From Papaver somniferum (Eukaryota > Streptophyta > Magnoliopsida > Ranunculales > Papaveraceae): a stretch of 64,000 nt of DNA. The notes under the pieces were generated by a model that searched no databases, was not told where the DNA came from, and saw only the letters and a program-made list of their open reading frames with translations. Made by a program: the position numbers and the translations under genes. Location: assembly GCF_003573695.1 (NCBI RefSeq), contig NC_039364.1, positions 63,570,256-63,634,255 of the forward strand, read 5' to 3'. Positions 23,415 to 35,814 of this stretch are shown piece by piece. The number at the start of each line of letters is the position of its first letter. Within the stretch, counting starts at the first letter, position 1.

Positions 23415-25321
23415 TCACTCAAAGTAGCGATGGGTTGGTTGGGTGTATTGAGTATCATAAACAATGTTAGGCTCGGTATCTAACAACACATCGGTAAATT
23501 CATTGCTTTGGTGAGGTTGTTGTTGATTGTGTGATGTTGTTGCTCCATCGTCACGACTAGGATGGTAACATCCTTGAGTTGAAGGCCATTGATTAAATGA
23601 ACCACCCAATGTGAGATCTTCTTGATTGATTGGTTGTGAGGAATATGCAGATGGTATTGAAGAAGAAGATCTGTTGGATGAGGAACATGAACTTGAGGCA
23701 TAAATGCGCTTTGACTCCCTTAGTACTACTTGATGAGCTCCATTGTAGAATTCATATTGTTGTGATATATAACTGAAGCATTGATCCTACAAGCATAAAA
23801 TAGATAGGTTTAGTAGAGTATTCAAGAAACTTAAAATGAAAATGCAAACAAATGTTCATGAACTTACCAATGTCAAACCCATCTGAGAAAAGTTATACGG
23901 ACAAGGTTGCCTTGGAACTTCTACTCGCTCTTCAACGCCAGCTGCATTGATGAATGGTAAAGTGAAATCTATCTCCGGAAGTTGTGACAGGGGATTATTT
24001 TGTGTGCCATAAGTATAGGTCTGTGACATCAGGTTAGAAGGCAGATGACTAGGTAACAAATGGCTAGGAACAGCTTGGCTACCCACTACTATCTCATCAA
24101 CATTCTGTGAATGGTATGACTCAGTGAGATAAGGTCCAACACTCTTCATCTTCCACCACCTGTTCTATTGATCCTCACTGACTGCCAAATAGTGTTCAAC
24201 GCATAACCTAGAATGTCCCTGTCCCCAACTCTATCCAAATCTGGTGGATTTCCTGGGACTACAATCTCACCTTCTATCTGCCTCTAGAATCTCTCATCCA
24301 AGTAACAACTAACTCTTTTGTAGTCTTTTTCTAGGTCAAAAAACACAACTCTCACTCTGGATAAATGTAGTGCATATTCATATTGTTCCCCCTCAGAATA
24401 CACACTATCTATCCATGGTTGCAAAATACATAATGCACTGGTTCTAGTGTCAATTTATGCTCTTGCAGTGGACACTGAGTGTTGATTTGTATCCTTTTGG
24501 CTTCCTCTTTGGCCTCTCTTCCTTGATTTAATGTTAGTCTTCTTGAAAATACTAATCTTTGGGAAAACATCATGGTGTTCTCCTGAACGTGTCTGACAAA
24601 GCAAGGGATGCATATTGCGGAAGTAATAATAGTACCAATACTCAAGTACCATAACCATACTAGATAAATCCTTCCTATTCTCTGACCATCCATCAAGAAA
24701 TTTATAGGTATTACCTAAGGAAGCTAAACCCCAATCATATTCCCCAACTTTATCCAAATTATCCAACAATAAAACCCAACGTTTATCTACTCTTCCACTA
24801 GAACCCGCAATAAGAAAATGACCAAAACACCAAAGAAAGAATGTTCTTGTCAATACATTTGCACATTCAACATTGTTGGTATTTTCTCTACTTTTAATAT
24901 AGGTTCTCAAGATAGACAGGGATATTGTATTTTGCTTAGTGTTCCATTTTTCAAATCCTTTGAAATCTTGAAAATACAAATCATCCAAAGAAGCATATGT
25001 TAGCTCACCCAATACCGGCATAACTACTTGATTTCTCATAGGGTCACCGATGGGAATTCCCGTTAACATATACCAATCTTAAGGAAGGAGGCCAAGCTCA
25101 AATTCTCTAAAATGGAAGATATTGGTTTTTTTCCGCCATCTCTCAGCTATGGCTTCAACTAAACCTCTATCCGCATTGGAAAAATTAAACTCAAAGACTG
25201 AAGAAAACCCACAACTATCACAGTATCTTCGTACTATCAGATTATCTTTTACTACAATTTGGTATAACGTTTCAACCTCATTAAAACTGCCTCTAAAGTT
25301 TATAGTCTGACTATCACTCAA
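23415..25321 (-). pseudogene. Plant mobile domain (PMD) protein gene, copy B
   Basis: This is the more complete copy. Exon 1 (23868-25321) starts MSDSQTINFRGSFNEVETLY, passes EFNFSNADRGLVEAIAERWR and FHFREFELGLLP, meets a TAA where the family would have a residue before DWYMLTGIPIGDP, and continues through WCFGHFLIAGSSGRVDKRW, YDWGLASLGNTYKFLDGWS and LEYWYYYYF. A stop follows HSVSTARA. The later part (RQIEGEIVVPGNPPDLDRV, then MKSVGPYLTESYHS) is displaced by further stops and a shift. An 81-bp intron (23787-23867, GTAAGT...TGTAG) precedes exon 2, which begins DQCFSY and ends HRYFE. PMD proteins of the MAIN/MAIL1 class act in plant nuclei, and many copies ride in transposons. The adjoining Harbinger transposase suggests this one does too. 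Confidence 0.82.
25189..25196. other. Empty CACTA target site
   Basis: ACTCAAAG here corresponds to ACTCA-[CACTA element]-TCAAAG at 9301-15862. A single TCA (25191-25193) proves that the extra TCA in copy A is a 3-bp target duplication. There is no excision footprint, so the likely history is insertion into copy A. Confidence 0.93.
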
Positions 25322-26172
25322 ATTATTAGATACATGTTGCCGATACTATTTCCAAAGCATCTAAATGTTCTTCCATATTCATACTACAATCAATAACAAA
25401 AGAAAAAAAAGAATCAACCACATTTTTATCATTTTCATCATCATTCATATAAATTCATCATTTTATCAACCACATTTTATCATTTTCATCATAATCATAC
25501 AAATTATACAAATTCATAATTCATACAAGTTTAGCTTCATCAAAAATACTACAAGTATCATTTAATCTCTCATGTAATCTCGTATACAAATAATCTCACT
25601 TGTGGACGTAAGTTGAAACAAGTTTTCATCATAATCACGTAATCTCTCATACAAATTATCATTCATCTTCATCACAAATAATCAATTTAATCCCCAAAAT
25701 CAAATTTCATCACAAAAATTCAAATTAAATCATACAATACTAGAAATATCATCTAAATAATGAATACCAATCATTTAAAACATATCAATTTCATCAACAA
25801 ATCATGATCATCGAAAAAAAAACAACCTAAAGTTTCAAAATCTTACCCAAATCAATTTCGTGGACGGATTCGCTCCAAAACAATCTCAAAAGATTCCAAG
25901 ATGTTCAAACCCTTCAAACGATTCCAATCTCAAAGGATTCCAATGGTGCAGCGCCAGGCGCGGAATGATTCAACGCTTTGATCGAGTTGACTGGTCAAGC
26001 GCGGTATGGTTCAACGAAAAGTGAAAATGCTGGATGGTTCAGCACTTGGTGATGTTCTGTTTCAGCGACTAGCATGCTATACTAGCACTCCCATAAGACT
26101 TAGGTGGTTTCGCTAGCTGACGTGGATTGCTAATCTAGGTGCGAGACTAGCACCCCATAAGACTAAGTCTTA
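25322..26172. other. AT-rich PMD upstream region and CpG cluster, copy B
   Basis: 25322-25900 is CAT/ATC low-complexity sequence like 15988-16530. 25945-26060 keeps a reduced CAGCGC cluster, with the direct repeat GACTAGCAC...CATAAGACTTAG after it. No gene is seen. Confidence 0.5.
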
Positions 26173-27404
26173 GAAAGAAACCAGTTTCGAGGCATACTGA
26201 TGTTTTTTTTTGTAAGCATACCAAATGGTGTCAAAATAAGGTCACTAGATAAAAAAGACCGTCACCCCTTATCAACCCATTTTTAATAATAACAAGTATA
26301 CCCTTATTTAATTAGTGTTAATGATAATAATTCGATGTTAATAATTATTATTAATTAGTGTTGTTAAAGATTGATTTAAGTTAAGTAATTAGTAGAAAAA
26401 ATATGTTTTTTGTGAGAGAGTGTGGGGTTTTGAGAGGAAAAAGAAGTGAAAAAAGACCTAGGTTTTAGAGATTTATGAGAAATCTGCGAATTTTGTGATT
26501 CAAAATGGGTGGTGAGGAACTTTATGCTAATAATACACATGTATAGTTGTATAAGATGTTTAGTCTCCTTTCTTTGGGTTGAATTCATCAAAAATTTTGA
26601 TTTTCGGAAAATTGTTTTGTATTCGACTGAAAACTAAAAGTCGAACTTTACGCGCGAAGAACCATTCGGCTTATAAATTTAAAGCCGAACCCAAGTATTT
26701 GAATTTTTGTTTATGGTTCGGCTCATTCAAACTCGTCTAATAGTTAGCCGAACCTTAAGTTTATTCTTTGTAGTTTAAAAGGCGACTTACAGTATAATGT
26801 TTGGATCAAAATTTAGCAATACCAAAACCATCCGAACATCAATGAATCTTTGAACCTATTCAAGTCAAAAGTTCTGCCGAAAACCTAGCAGAGTCGAATC
26901 AGACGAACCTAATATTTCCCTAAACAACAGCCTAGGTTTCGCTCAAATTATATTTTCCAAGATTAGCCGAACTGATCTTTTGAAAAAGTAAAAACAAAGA
27001 ATAAGGCTAGGTTCTTCCGATAATTTTGGGTCGAACCAACATCTGTAAACCCTACTTTCATCTTCTAAATCCTTTTGAATCGATCAAACAAAACAAAAAT
27101 AGTCAAAAACAAGATGGGTTTGTTGCAAATACCTTCTAATATGCATCTGAGAGCAACCGCGAGTTGGATTTCGCACTCAAATGTCTTTAGTTTTGATTTT
27201 AATCAATGATCAAAATACTTTCATCGAAAGAAATGAAACTGTTTTTAATTAGTTTTAGATTAATTTCTTAATAAAATTGAAGGGTATTTAAGTAATTTAA
27301 TCTAATTAAAGGATAACCTAGTAATATCATCATGGTTTGGACACCCCTTATAAGCATACCCAAGATGGTATCATCATTTAGTATGCCTCAAAACAGGTTT
27401 CTTT
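26173..27404. mobile_element. Non-autonomous TIR element, copy B
   Basis: The ends are the same as in copy A (AAAGAAACCAGTTTCGAGGC on the left, its inverse near 27376-27403), with the same AGCCGAAC/GTTCGGCT cluster at 26630-27040. Flanks are again TCTTA and TAGAT, so the element was present before the duplication. Confidence 0.65.
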
Positions 27405-27499
27405 AGATATTCATTAGACATATGCACTTACTAGGTTCAAGAATAAATTAAGATTTATCGACTACATAATGTTATTTTATATTTCAGAGATGTAACATA

Positions 27500-28958
27500 A
27501 CTTTCCTTATTTTCTTATAAATAGTTTCAGTCGATATGGGATAAACAACACTAAAACAACATTCGTTTGATTGATAATTTCTGATGTAGATTTCTAATTT
27601 ATTCCTTTAGGTGTTGGAGTTCTTTTATATAAATTGAGTAAATAGGGGTAGTTACCATAAAAGTTATTTTGGACAGTTTGAAAATTCAAATGCATTTGAT
27701 GAGCTAATGCACGACTGCAAATGGATATATAGTTTTATAGGAATTCAAATTTGATAAAAAAAAATAGTAATTTCGAATACTTGGTTTGTGTGGATTAAAT
27801 TTATAAAATATGACTCAACCAACCAATCTGCATAGAACATTCATTTGTTTGTATCATCTTTTATCTTTTTTTATGTGGTATAAACGTATTTTGTGTGGTT
27901 GTATTTTTATTTATATTTGAAGCATGTGTGGCATATTCATCCATATAGAAAGACAAGAAGTCAGGTGCTATTGATATTTGAAATCTTTTAGACCTATCTG
28001 CTAATTTGCACATCCATTGAATGAAGAATTTTATGCGGGTGACAAATTTATAATTCGCATAAGGGTAAATTAGTTTTGGGTGGGATGATATCATTAGATA
28101 CTGTATCCTGATCAATCGTACATAAATCTATTAGATAACTATAGCCCCTACTATAAAGGACATCATACTTGCGATCTCTTCCAGAAGTAAAAACGCTTTT
28201 ACTTCTCAAGAAGCGCAAGTAAGAAGCAAAAAAAATTACTTTTTTTTTTCTAAAAGAAGAAAAAAAACTTCTCATTGTGTATCTAAACAGTCTTTTAAAC
28301 TTCTTTTTTTTATAAGATTGCAGAGGGATTTAACCAAGTCATGCTTAAGTCATAAAATAATTGTCAAACTTAATCATATCTTAACACATTGGTAGCATTG
28401 AGATACTTTTTGAATTTTTTTTGTTAATATGTCCTCACAAATACATTCAATCCTATTTCGGATCCAATACCTTCACCAAAGCTAGATACAAATTTTTTAC
28501 TAATCAAAACACGAGTCCATAGTAAACTTGGGATTAAAGATAAAACTATCCAGTAGTTAGCACACGATTTTCTATCAAGATGAATAGTTTTTAGATGTAA
28601 TATTCAAGACTTGAATTCAAAATCAGTCAATTTATACATGCTAACCAAATAACAAGTTAGATAGTGCTCCCTCTCTGTACTACAAAAAATGTATGTTTTA
28701 GGATTTGCACAATTTTAAAGAAGAGAGATAAAAGTTTTTTTTTGTTTTTTTCCTTATCAATCTTTATGTGTTAAAATTTCGAATTAACATATCTTACAAA
28801 CTGAAAGGCAGATATTTGTAACTTTTACATAGTTATGAATCTTTATAAAAGATCTATGCAACGAGTATAAACATGACTATCAAAATCTTTATATTTTTTA
28901 GAGAAATTTTAACAATATTAGATAAGCATTTATTTCGAAGAACAACATACAAAAATGA
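27500..28958. other. Unassigned AT-rich sequence
   Basis: No gene or complete element is recognised here. 28184-28210 is an inverted repeat (AGAAGTAAAAACGCTTTTAC plus TTCT), followed by a run of T/A tracts, which is MITE-like in look but has no defined ends. About 28673-28715 reads TGCTCCCTCTCTGTACTACA, like the terminus of a Stowaway/mariner element, but I cannot find its partner end. This may be the only host-derived spacer in the window. Confidence 0.4.
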
Positions 28959-31247
28959 TGGTTAGAGCACTATTCAGTTGAACCCACCAAGTGTTGGTAT
29001 ATCAAGATTGGTTGTCATATTTTAGTACCAAAGATCATAAATCGCTTGATTAAATTACTAGAGTCAACTTCGTTAGTTAGACTAGGAAGTCTAGAATTGT
29101 TGAGACATACGAGTATTACTCTGAAGACCTGAAGATTCCGAAGACGTATCGACAACGACGATAATATCATACTTCCACTTGAGGTTTGTAATACATGACT
29201 TGACTTGTTTTCATTTCTATAGCGCTTGCTTTCAAGTCGTTTCCGATTGAAAACATAACATGCGAAGTTATATATGTGAAACTCTAGTATAATAGACTTG
29301 ATCATCATATTGTGATCAAAGTGTCAAAGAACAATATATCAATAAGTAATAAGCGTTTTATATTGGTATATTGATTTACGAAGTAGAATGCTTATCTTTT
29401 GAACTTCGTAATTGCGACATCAACATAATCTTTGTAACTCGTTACTAGATTTTGTAGTGAACATAGGCTTGATTTCATACCTACAAAACTATATTTAATT
29501 ACATAGGTTTAAGGAAGTAGAAGTATGAACTTGTTTCATAGTCGAAAGGAAATCAAAAGGATTATGGTCTCGGTTTTCATTGAAAATCCTATGTATGACC
29601 GATCCTAACCTATATAGGGAATCAATGTAGAACCGATCCTAGCTTATGTTGGGAGTCAAGGTAGAACCGATCCATACCTATATTGCGAGTCAAGGTATAA
29701 CCGACCCAAACTTGGTTTAGGTATCATGGTAGAACTGGTCCCAATAGGAAAAACCAATTTCTATAAGTCACATACACTTTAGGGTTTGTGTGATTTGAAA
29801 ATTGGTTTTGTAAAATATGAAAGTTCATGATGTCGACATAGTGAGTAATTTGAGCATGTGCTGAAATCTTGTTTCTTAATTGTTCAAGGATATTTTTTGA
29901 TACTCAAGGTGAGATCCCAAACCAAAATTAGTATATAATCTTTTTGAGATTTTAGAAATTACTATGTTTTGTTTCAACAACAATCAAAATATATCTCTGG
30001 AAATATATATTAGCTAATTGCTAGCTAATATTGAAATGTCCATTGAAATTACGGTTGTACTGTTGGATATTGGTTATGGAAATTCCTTGGTGTCCAAACT
30101 GCCTTGGTTTATAAATAGTGAAGTTAGTTCTTCTTATAAACTTATCCTGAGGCAGGCAAACTTCATTTTTGATGTTTCTGGTGTAGCCGACTAATAGTAT
30201 TCTCGTAATACTGTCTTGGAAAGGAGAGTAACCTAACCAGGAGAAATCTCTTACGTCCGCTAGTTTAAAGACTTTTTTTGGGATCAAGAAGCGTCTACTA
30301 GTAAGTTGGTGGTAAACTTGAATCGTATTGTTATTTAGTTTTCGGTTATTGATTTAATAGCCTAACGATTGTTAACTCTTGGATGCACGTAGTTTGTTTA
30401 TTTTTAAGAACCTTCTCTTCTGATATAAGGTCACTCAAACTAGATCAAGAGCTTAATGTGAATTGTGATCATCCATTTTTAACATACTTCGTTCTATGTG
30501 TGAGAGATCATAATTCAGGAATCAAGTTTGTTGTTATGCAGGTACAAAAAACTATTGAAGATTGAGGACAAAAGGATTTTTCTTATTGGTTTTGTATCTT
30601 CGTGATTTTCTTCGTGCACAAACTTGATCTGCTGGGATCCGGCTAGATCTGATTTATCATTTGATAGACTGATTATTGACTAGTCGTATTTATATCCAAA
30701 AGCTACCATTTGGTAGTACTCTTCAGTATTCGAATGTGGTAGTTATGTTTGACTTGATCTGGTTAACTTGTTTAATCTAGATCTTGGAAGATCTAAAACC
30801 TGAAAAAGGAGGTTTAATTAATTTTAAAAAAGAAAAGCCTTTGTCATACTCAACGTCATATATCTCTGATTAGCTTCTTGAAATAAATGAGTGGTTATCA
30901 AACAGATTAGTCCTTTACTGTTTGGTTGACGATCCAAAGGGTTGAATGCTTAAAGTCTTCAGAGAGACTGAAGCAACTTAAGATAGTGGACTATAACTTA
31001 GGATTCACATGTGTTATCCAGATTGGTTGTAGGCACAGGGATACTGAGGAAGCTAGGTAACTATAGGTAGTTTACTTGGTCTCAACTATACGAAGTTGGT
31101 AGTGTCTTTATATAGTGGCTTAATTCTGAGAGTATTTAAGACTGGACTAGGTCCCGGGAATTTTCTGCATTTGTACTTTCCTCGTTAACAAAATCTTATT
31201 GTGTCTTTACTTTTATTTTCCACAATCATAATTATTGGTTTAGTTAT
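28959..31247 (+). mobile_element. Type II long LTR (forward), truncated by insertion of R1
   Basis: It starts TGGTTAGAGCAC and matches the inverse of the LTR at 59894-62696 (shared blocks ACCCACCAAG, GGTATATCAA, CCGATCC-containing repeats, and the U5 block GTCCCGGGAATTTTCTGCAT). A TATA box, TTTATAAATAG, is at 30108-30118. The last ~320 bp are missing because R1 begins at 31248. The interval 29580-29740 holds three degenerate repeats of TGTAGAACCGATCCTAGCTT type. Whether it is a solo LTR or part of a full element cannot be decided here. Confidence 0.75.
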
Positions 31248-33617
31248 TGAAAAATCGGGGGGTCTAATAACCTCACCCAATATTTCGATTAGCAATCTGT
31301 ATGGACTAACTCCAATATACTTTCTAGAGAATCAACTAGACAATCAGACTCAATCTAGATAAAAGTATATCAAAGAGTTAATATCTCAATCTCTCGATTT
31401 GATCTTTACTCAAGCAAATGGAAATCTGCGAGTCTTTATCAAATACTAGAGAGATAAACTTGGATGGTACCAAAGACCAATATCCAAGTGTCAATCAATT
31501 TAAATCAACAACCAAAGGTTGGATATTCTAATTGAAGATCTTAACGCACACCCTGTGATATTTCAATTATATAACAAAATATAATGCAGAATAGAAATAA
31601 CACACACACCAGAAATTTTGTTAACGAAGAATCCACAAATGCAGATAACCCCGGGACCTAGTCCAGATTGAACACCATACTGTATTAAGCCGCTACAGAC
31701 ACTGGCCTACTACAAACTAACTTCGGTATGGACTGTAGTTGAACCCTAATCAATCTCACACTGATTCAAGGTACAGTTACGCTCCTTACGTTTCTGATCC
31801 CAGCGGGATGCTACGCAATTGATTCCCTTAGCTGATCTCACCCACAACCAAGAGTTGCTACGACCCAAAGTCGGAGACTTTAATAAACAAATCTGTATCA
31901 AACAGAAAAGTCTACGATAATATATAAATCTATCTCCCACAGATAAACCTAAGAGTTTTGTTCCGTCTTTTGATAAAATCAAGGTGAACAGGAACCAATC
32001 GATAACCCGGACTTATATTCCCGAAGAACATCATAGAATTATTAATCACCTCACAATAATCTAAATCGTATGGTAGCGAAACTAGACATTGCAGAATCAC
32101 AAACGATGAGACGAAGATGTTTGTGATTTCTTTTTATCTTGCCCTATCGGAGATATAATCCCAAGTCAATTATTCAGTTGAACTCGTACGGTAGAAAATG
32201 GAAAGATCAGATCGCTCAACTACAAGAGAAGTAGTTTCGTCTGGATTCACAATTCCAATGAAGTCTTTCAGTCGTTAACCTACAGGGTCTCAAGGAGAAA
32301 CCTAAGGTTAAAGGAGAACCGACTCTAGCAAAACCAACTATTATCACACAGGAGGTGTGGGGATTAGTTTTTCCAGTTGCTAGATGTCTCCTTTATATAG
32401 TTTTCAAATAAGGGTTTGCAATCTAAGTTACCTTGGTAACAAAGCATTTAATATTCACCGTTAGATGAAAAACTTGATTTAACCAAGCTAATATCTTTCA
32501 ACCGTTAGATAAAAACTTAGCTTGTCACACACAAATGAAATGTATTTCATTTAGGTTTGAGTAACCGTACCTAAACGTGTACACTTAGTTGGTTCACAAA
32601 TAGTTAACCAATGGTTAGCCATATGAGCACTTTCATATCAACCGTATTCATCTTCTTCAAAACTAGTTCAAATGACTTCAAAAGAACTAGTTGAAGAGTT
32701 TTTCAATTTCTTAGGTCTTTATGAATAGAAACAATTGAAACAAAATCGGTTTGATTCACTTGAATCAATTCATGAACAATATAGCCACGGTTTGCAAAGA
32801 TTGCATTACTTATTGATTTATTGTTTAAGTTCATGAACTTCCGATTTAAGAAATATAACCAACTTGGGTATGCGTACGGGTATGTGTACCATAGCTACCG
32901 GATTTGAGTTTAGAAACTCAGTAGAAATTTTCGGTTCAAAAACTTCGCTGGTACGCGTACTGGTACGCGTACCCAACTTGTCTCCTTCACCAATACCATA
33001 TGCACACATATGCACACACTTGGCACATGGATTTATACACTAATGTGTGAACATACTATATATGCTTATATCCATAGTTGGTTACGTAATCTCAACTCTA
33101 CATTTCAATCATTGAAACATTCTTATATAATGTTATAACAGTCGTTATTCACAACTATCGTCATCAAAGTTATTTTCAAGATTGAAACGACATCATGGCT
33201 TTCGTCACGGGTGAAGATGAAAAGTGGTTAAAGCGAAAGCTTACCAACACATATTTCGAGAAAAGGATAGGCGAGTAAACTCGGCTCGAAATAACAAATG
33301 TGTATGTATGAAAATTATCATACTTATACGACTTTGTCTCGAGAATAGGATATAGAGAGGTAGACTTTTGAGTGATAGATAAGTTCAAGTCTCCACATAC
33401 CTTTTAGTCGGATGAAGTTCCACTGGTTCCTTGAGTAGTTCTTCGTCTTCGTAAGATGATCGTCGTTGAGTCTGGAGCTCAACTACACTTAACTTTCCTA
33501 GTCCGAGACTTAGCTATAAGTAGTCTAGAAATCAAGACATATAGTTTTGACAACTAAACTTGACAAACATGCTTGAGATAGCAATGCATGCAAGTTCGAC
33601 CGAGCAATGCTCTAACA
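31248..33617 (-). mobile_element. 3' LTR of retroelement R1
   Basis: On the plus strand it runs TGAAAAATCGGGGGG to GCTCTAACA, the inverse of a type I LTR (2370 bp). A minus-strand TATA is at 32391-32400. It inserted into the type II LTR, with the left flank GTTAT (31243-31247) as candidate target duplication. U3 carries two CpG palindrome blocks (32867-32985), one fewer than the 5' LTR of the same element. Confidence 0.9.
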
Positions 33618-33632
33618 ATATCCCCCTTTGTC
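33618..33632 (-). other. Polypurine tract of R1
   Basis: ATATCCCCCTTTGTC follows the LTR. On the minus strand this reads GACAAAGGGGGATAT, the plus-strand primer of R1. Confidence 0.85.
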
Positions 33633-35120
33633 ACTTTTAGTGGAAAAACTATCAACACATATGGATTACAAAACAAATAAAACTTTGTAGCTTCTCGTCC
33701 ACACGCTTGATCTCCTTGGTGCTTCAACATTACTCGAAAACTTCGTCTTTTCCAAGTACTCCCATGATTCCATAGATGTTCAATTCAGAATCATAGTTGT
33801 TGAAGATCCGTGGCCATAACAATGAGAAAACAAAAGCTCTCGATCATTGTTATACAGTGCCATAGTATTATTACACAGTATCAAAGTTCTTATATCACAA
33901 CTTCAACAACAATACTATGGTGATATGTATCACTCCCCCTTAGTCAATCCTTTCATCTCAACATGAAAACCACTCCCCCTTACATAATGATCTGTAAAAC
34001 ACGTAAACCATATATATTTGTAGTGTGAACTACATACTAATTCTCCCCCTTTTTGTCAATAAAATTGGCAAAGGTACGAAAACGGGATCCTAATGAAATT
34101 TCCACGGAGATGCTTCAAGACCAAAGAAAAGTACATATCAACTTTGTTTAGATGCAATCAAATAGCCAAAGCTAAATGCATTCATCAAGGAGTTTATAAA
34201 GATACAAGATAACTCCTAAAATATTCCACAGCCGCACTCCCCACAAAAATATGGAAATTAAGCGCAAGTTCAAAAGAACTCTCCCCCATTAGATGTTATT
34301 CCCGAAAGAACAAAAAGAATGACCTTACTTTTACAAGAAAAGAAGGATTTCTTTGGACACCTAAAAAACCATAAAATGATTTTTTATCCAAAAATTCTCA
34401 ATTAAACTAATCACAAGAGAACCCATGATTAATTTAATCGGAATACACAACCAAATTAATCACAAACGAATCTATGATTTGTTTAGTTGGAAATGCTCAC
34501 ATAATAAAACTTATGGAGTCGCAGTATATACATAAAATATGGATCAGGGAAGATCAATACTGCGGAATATACAAAGATTCATTCTATCTTCATCACTATT
34601 TGCATAACGACATATAATAGACATAATCTTTGTAAACAAAAGATTTTAACCAATCTTCCATCAAAGAATTGACATAATATGCTTAACTTTTGTTTGTCAA
34701 AAGTTCGTCGATCTTGTATCAATACATGCATATCGACATATGAAATTTTGACATCGTATGAGACAATAATAGTTCACGGACGCAAACACACATATCCCAT
34801 AACATATTGCAACATATAAAACCATAAAGATTAATACTGCAAACATCATCTTCCAAATCACTTTAGAGTTTAAATAAATAAATCTAAAAACATTGCAAGA
34901 TGAAAACGTTGGACATAACTATGTGTACTCACAATAATAGCTATTCCAAACCCTAGTTATCCTTCTTAAACAAAAGCAAGAATAAAAATTCTCTTAAGAA
35001 GTTTTACTAGACATTAAGATCTTTGAAAAATTCCTTATCGTCCCCGAACTCCTTGTCGTAAACATCCATTGGTACATATGGTTCATGGAGGAAGGATTCA
35101 ATACCGATAAACCGTCTTGG
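33633..35120 (-). repeat. 3' non-coding region of R1
   Basis: This is homologous in inverse orientation to the 3' interior of F1. It includes CTCCCCCTTTTTGTCAATAA (34043), the CTCCCCCATTAGATGTTATTC segment (34281) and TGCTCACATAATAAAACTTATGGAG near 34493. No gene is supported. It is shorter than in R3 because the repeat array has fewer units. Confidence 0.65.
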
Positions 35121-35399
35121 CTAATGATGTCGAACCAGGGCCTTCTGAATTTCTAACGATCTTAAAACACAAGCCTTTATTTGTTGAATCTCTTTTCTTG
35201 CCAGCTTCAACTCCTCAAGAACATCAGAAAACTTCTGAGAACTAGAAGGAACTGCTCTTGGCTTCCTCACATCCCTTCTTTTTCTTTTCAAAGTTGGAGA
35301 AAAAGGAGATTTCTCTTTTTCCTTGGTGATTGATGGCGTAAAAATCATATTGATATATTTTCCATCAGAAGACATGATGCTTGGAGTACCCTTATGCAA
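35121..35399 (-). CDS. Small second ORF of R1 (coiled-coil-like, unknown)
   Basis: The 92-codon frame begins MHKGTPSIMSSDGKYINMIF. It has a basic centre (PTLKRKRRDVRKPR, nuclear-localisation-like) and ends in a likely coiled coil, FSDVLEELKLARKEIQQIKA. It sits between gag and the 3' region, the place occupied by ORF2 in F1 and R3, but I see no clear residue-level match. The role is unknown. It could also be the remnant of a longer ORF. Confidence 0.4.
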   Translation of the reverse strand: MHKGTPSIMSSDGKYINMIFTPSITKEKEKSPFSPTLKRKRRDVRKPRAVPSSSQKFSDVLEELKLARKEIQQIKACVLRSLEIQKALVRHH

Positions 35400-35676
35400 C
35401 CGTTTTTTTATGAGAGGAATTCAGAATCTCAACAAGCAGTCTTAAGATATAAAGAGTATCAGAGAAGGAAAAAGGAATGTAGGGTTTCGAAACCTTTAAA
35501 CAGGTTCGTACACGTCCAACTCACAACCCTATAAAGAGTATAATTGTCGATAATAACCCTCTTATTTTGGAAAAACGGTCCTTTCCAATATCAACAGTGA
35601 TATGGAGGAATTCCAAAAACCAAACAACACAAAGCTAAAAACGAAACTAAAGTTTTAAAGCCTGAGGTGTGCAAGA

Positions 35677-35777
35677 TCTTGTTTCTTTTGAACAGGCACA
35701 TGAGACAAGATGCACATGACAACACAATCAAGTTGTGCTGTGGTGAACAACAATTTGTCCACCATGACCCTTTTGGT
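35677..35777 (-). pseudogene. Remnant of a Cys-rich segment shared with R2
   Basis: The minus strand reads GHGGQIVVHHSTT, then a TGA, then LCCHVHLVSCACS. It aligns with R2 44190-44285 (CGEQDIVHPNTTLLCCKCIL followed by TKECP). It lies between gag and the small ORF in both elements, so it is a conserved piece of the module, here broken. Confidence 0.5.
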
Positions 35778-35814
35778 TGGAACTCATGGAACCCTGCATT
35801 TCCTTATGTTTAGA

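Larger units (their letters stand above)
19470..27499 (+). repeat. Segmental duplication, copy B (no CACTA)
   Basis: This has the same order as copy A: retroelement end, 3' LTR, Harbinger fragment, PMD gene, AT-rich leader, CpG cluster and TIR element. Shared lesions (one-base deletion in the transposase, TAA in the PMD) date those before duplication. It ends at GAGATGTAACATA (27499), after which the copies share nothing. Confidence 0.88.

Noticed and set aside
28673..28960. Stowaway/mariner-like end (TGCTCCCTCTCTGTAC) as a complete MITE
   Set aside because: No inverted partner or TA duplication could be found downstream, so only the possible end is noted.
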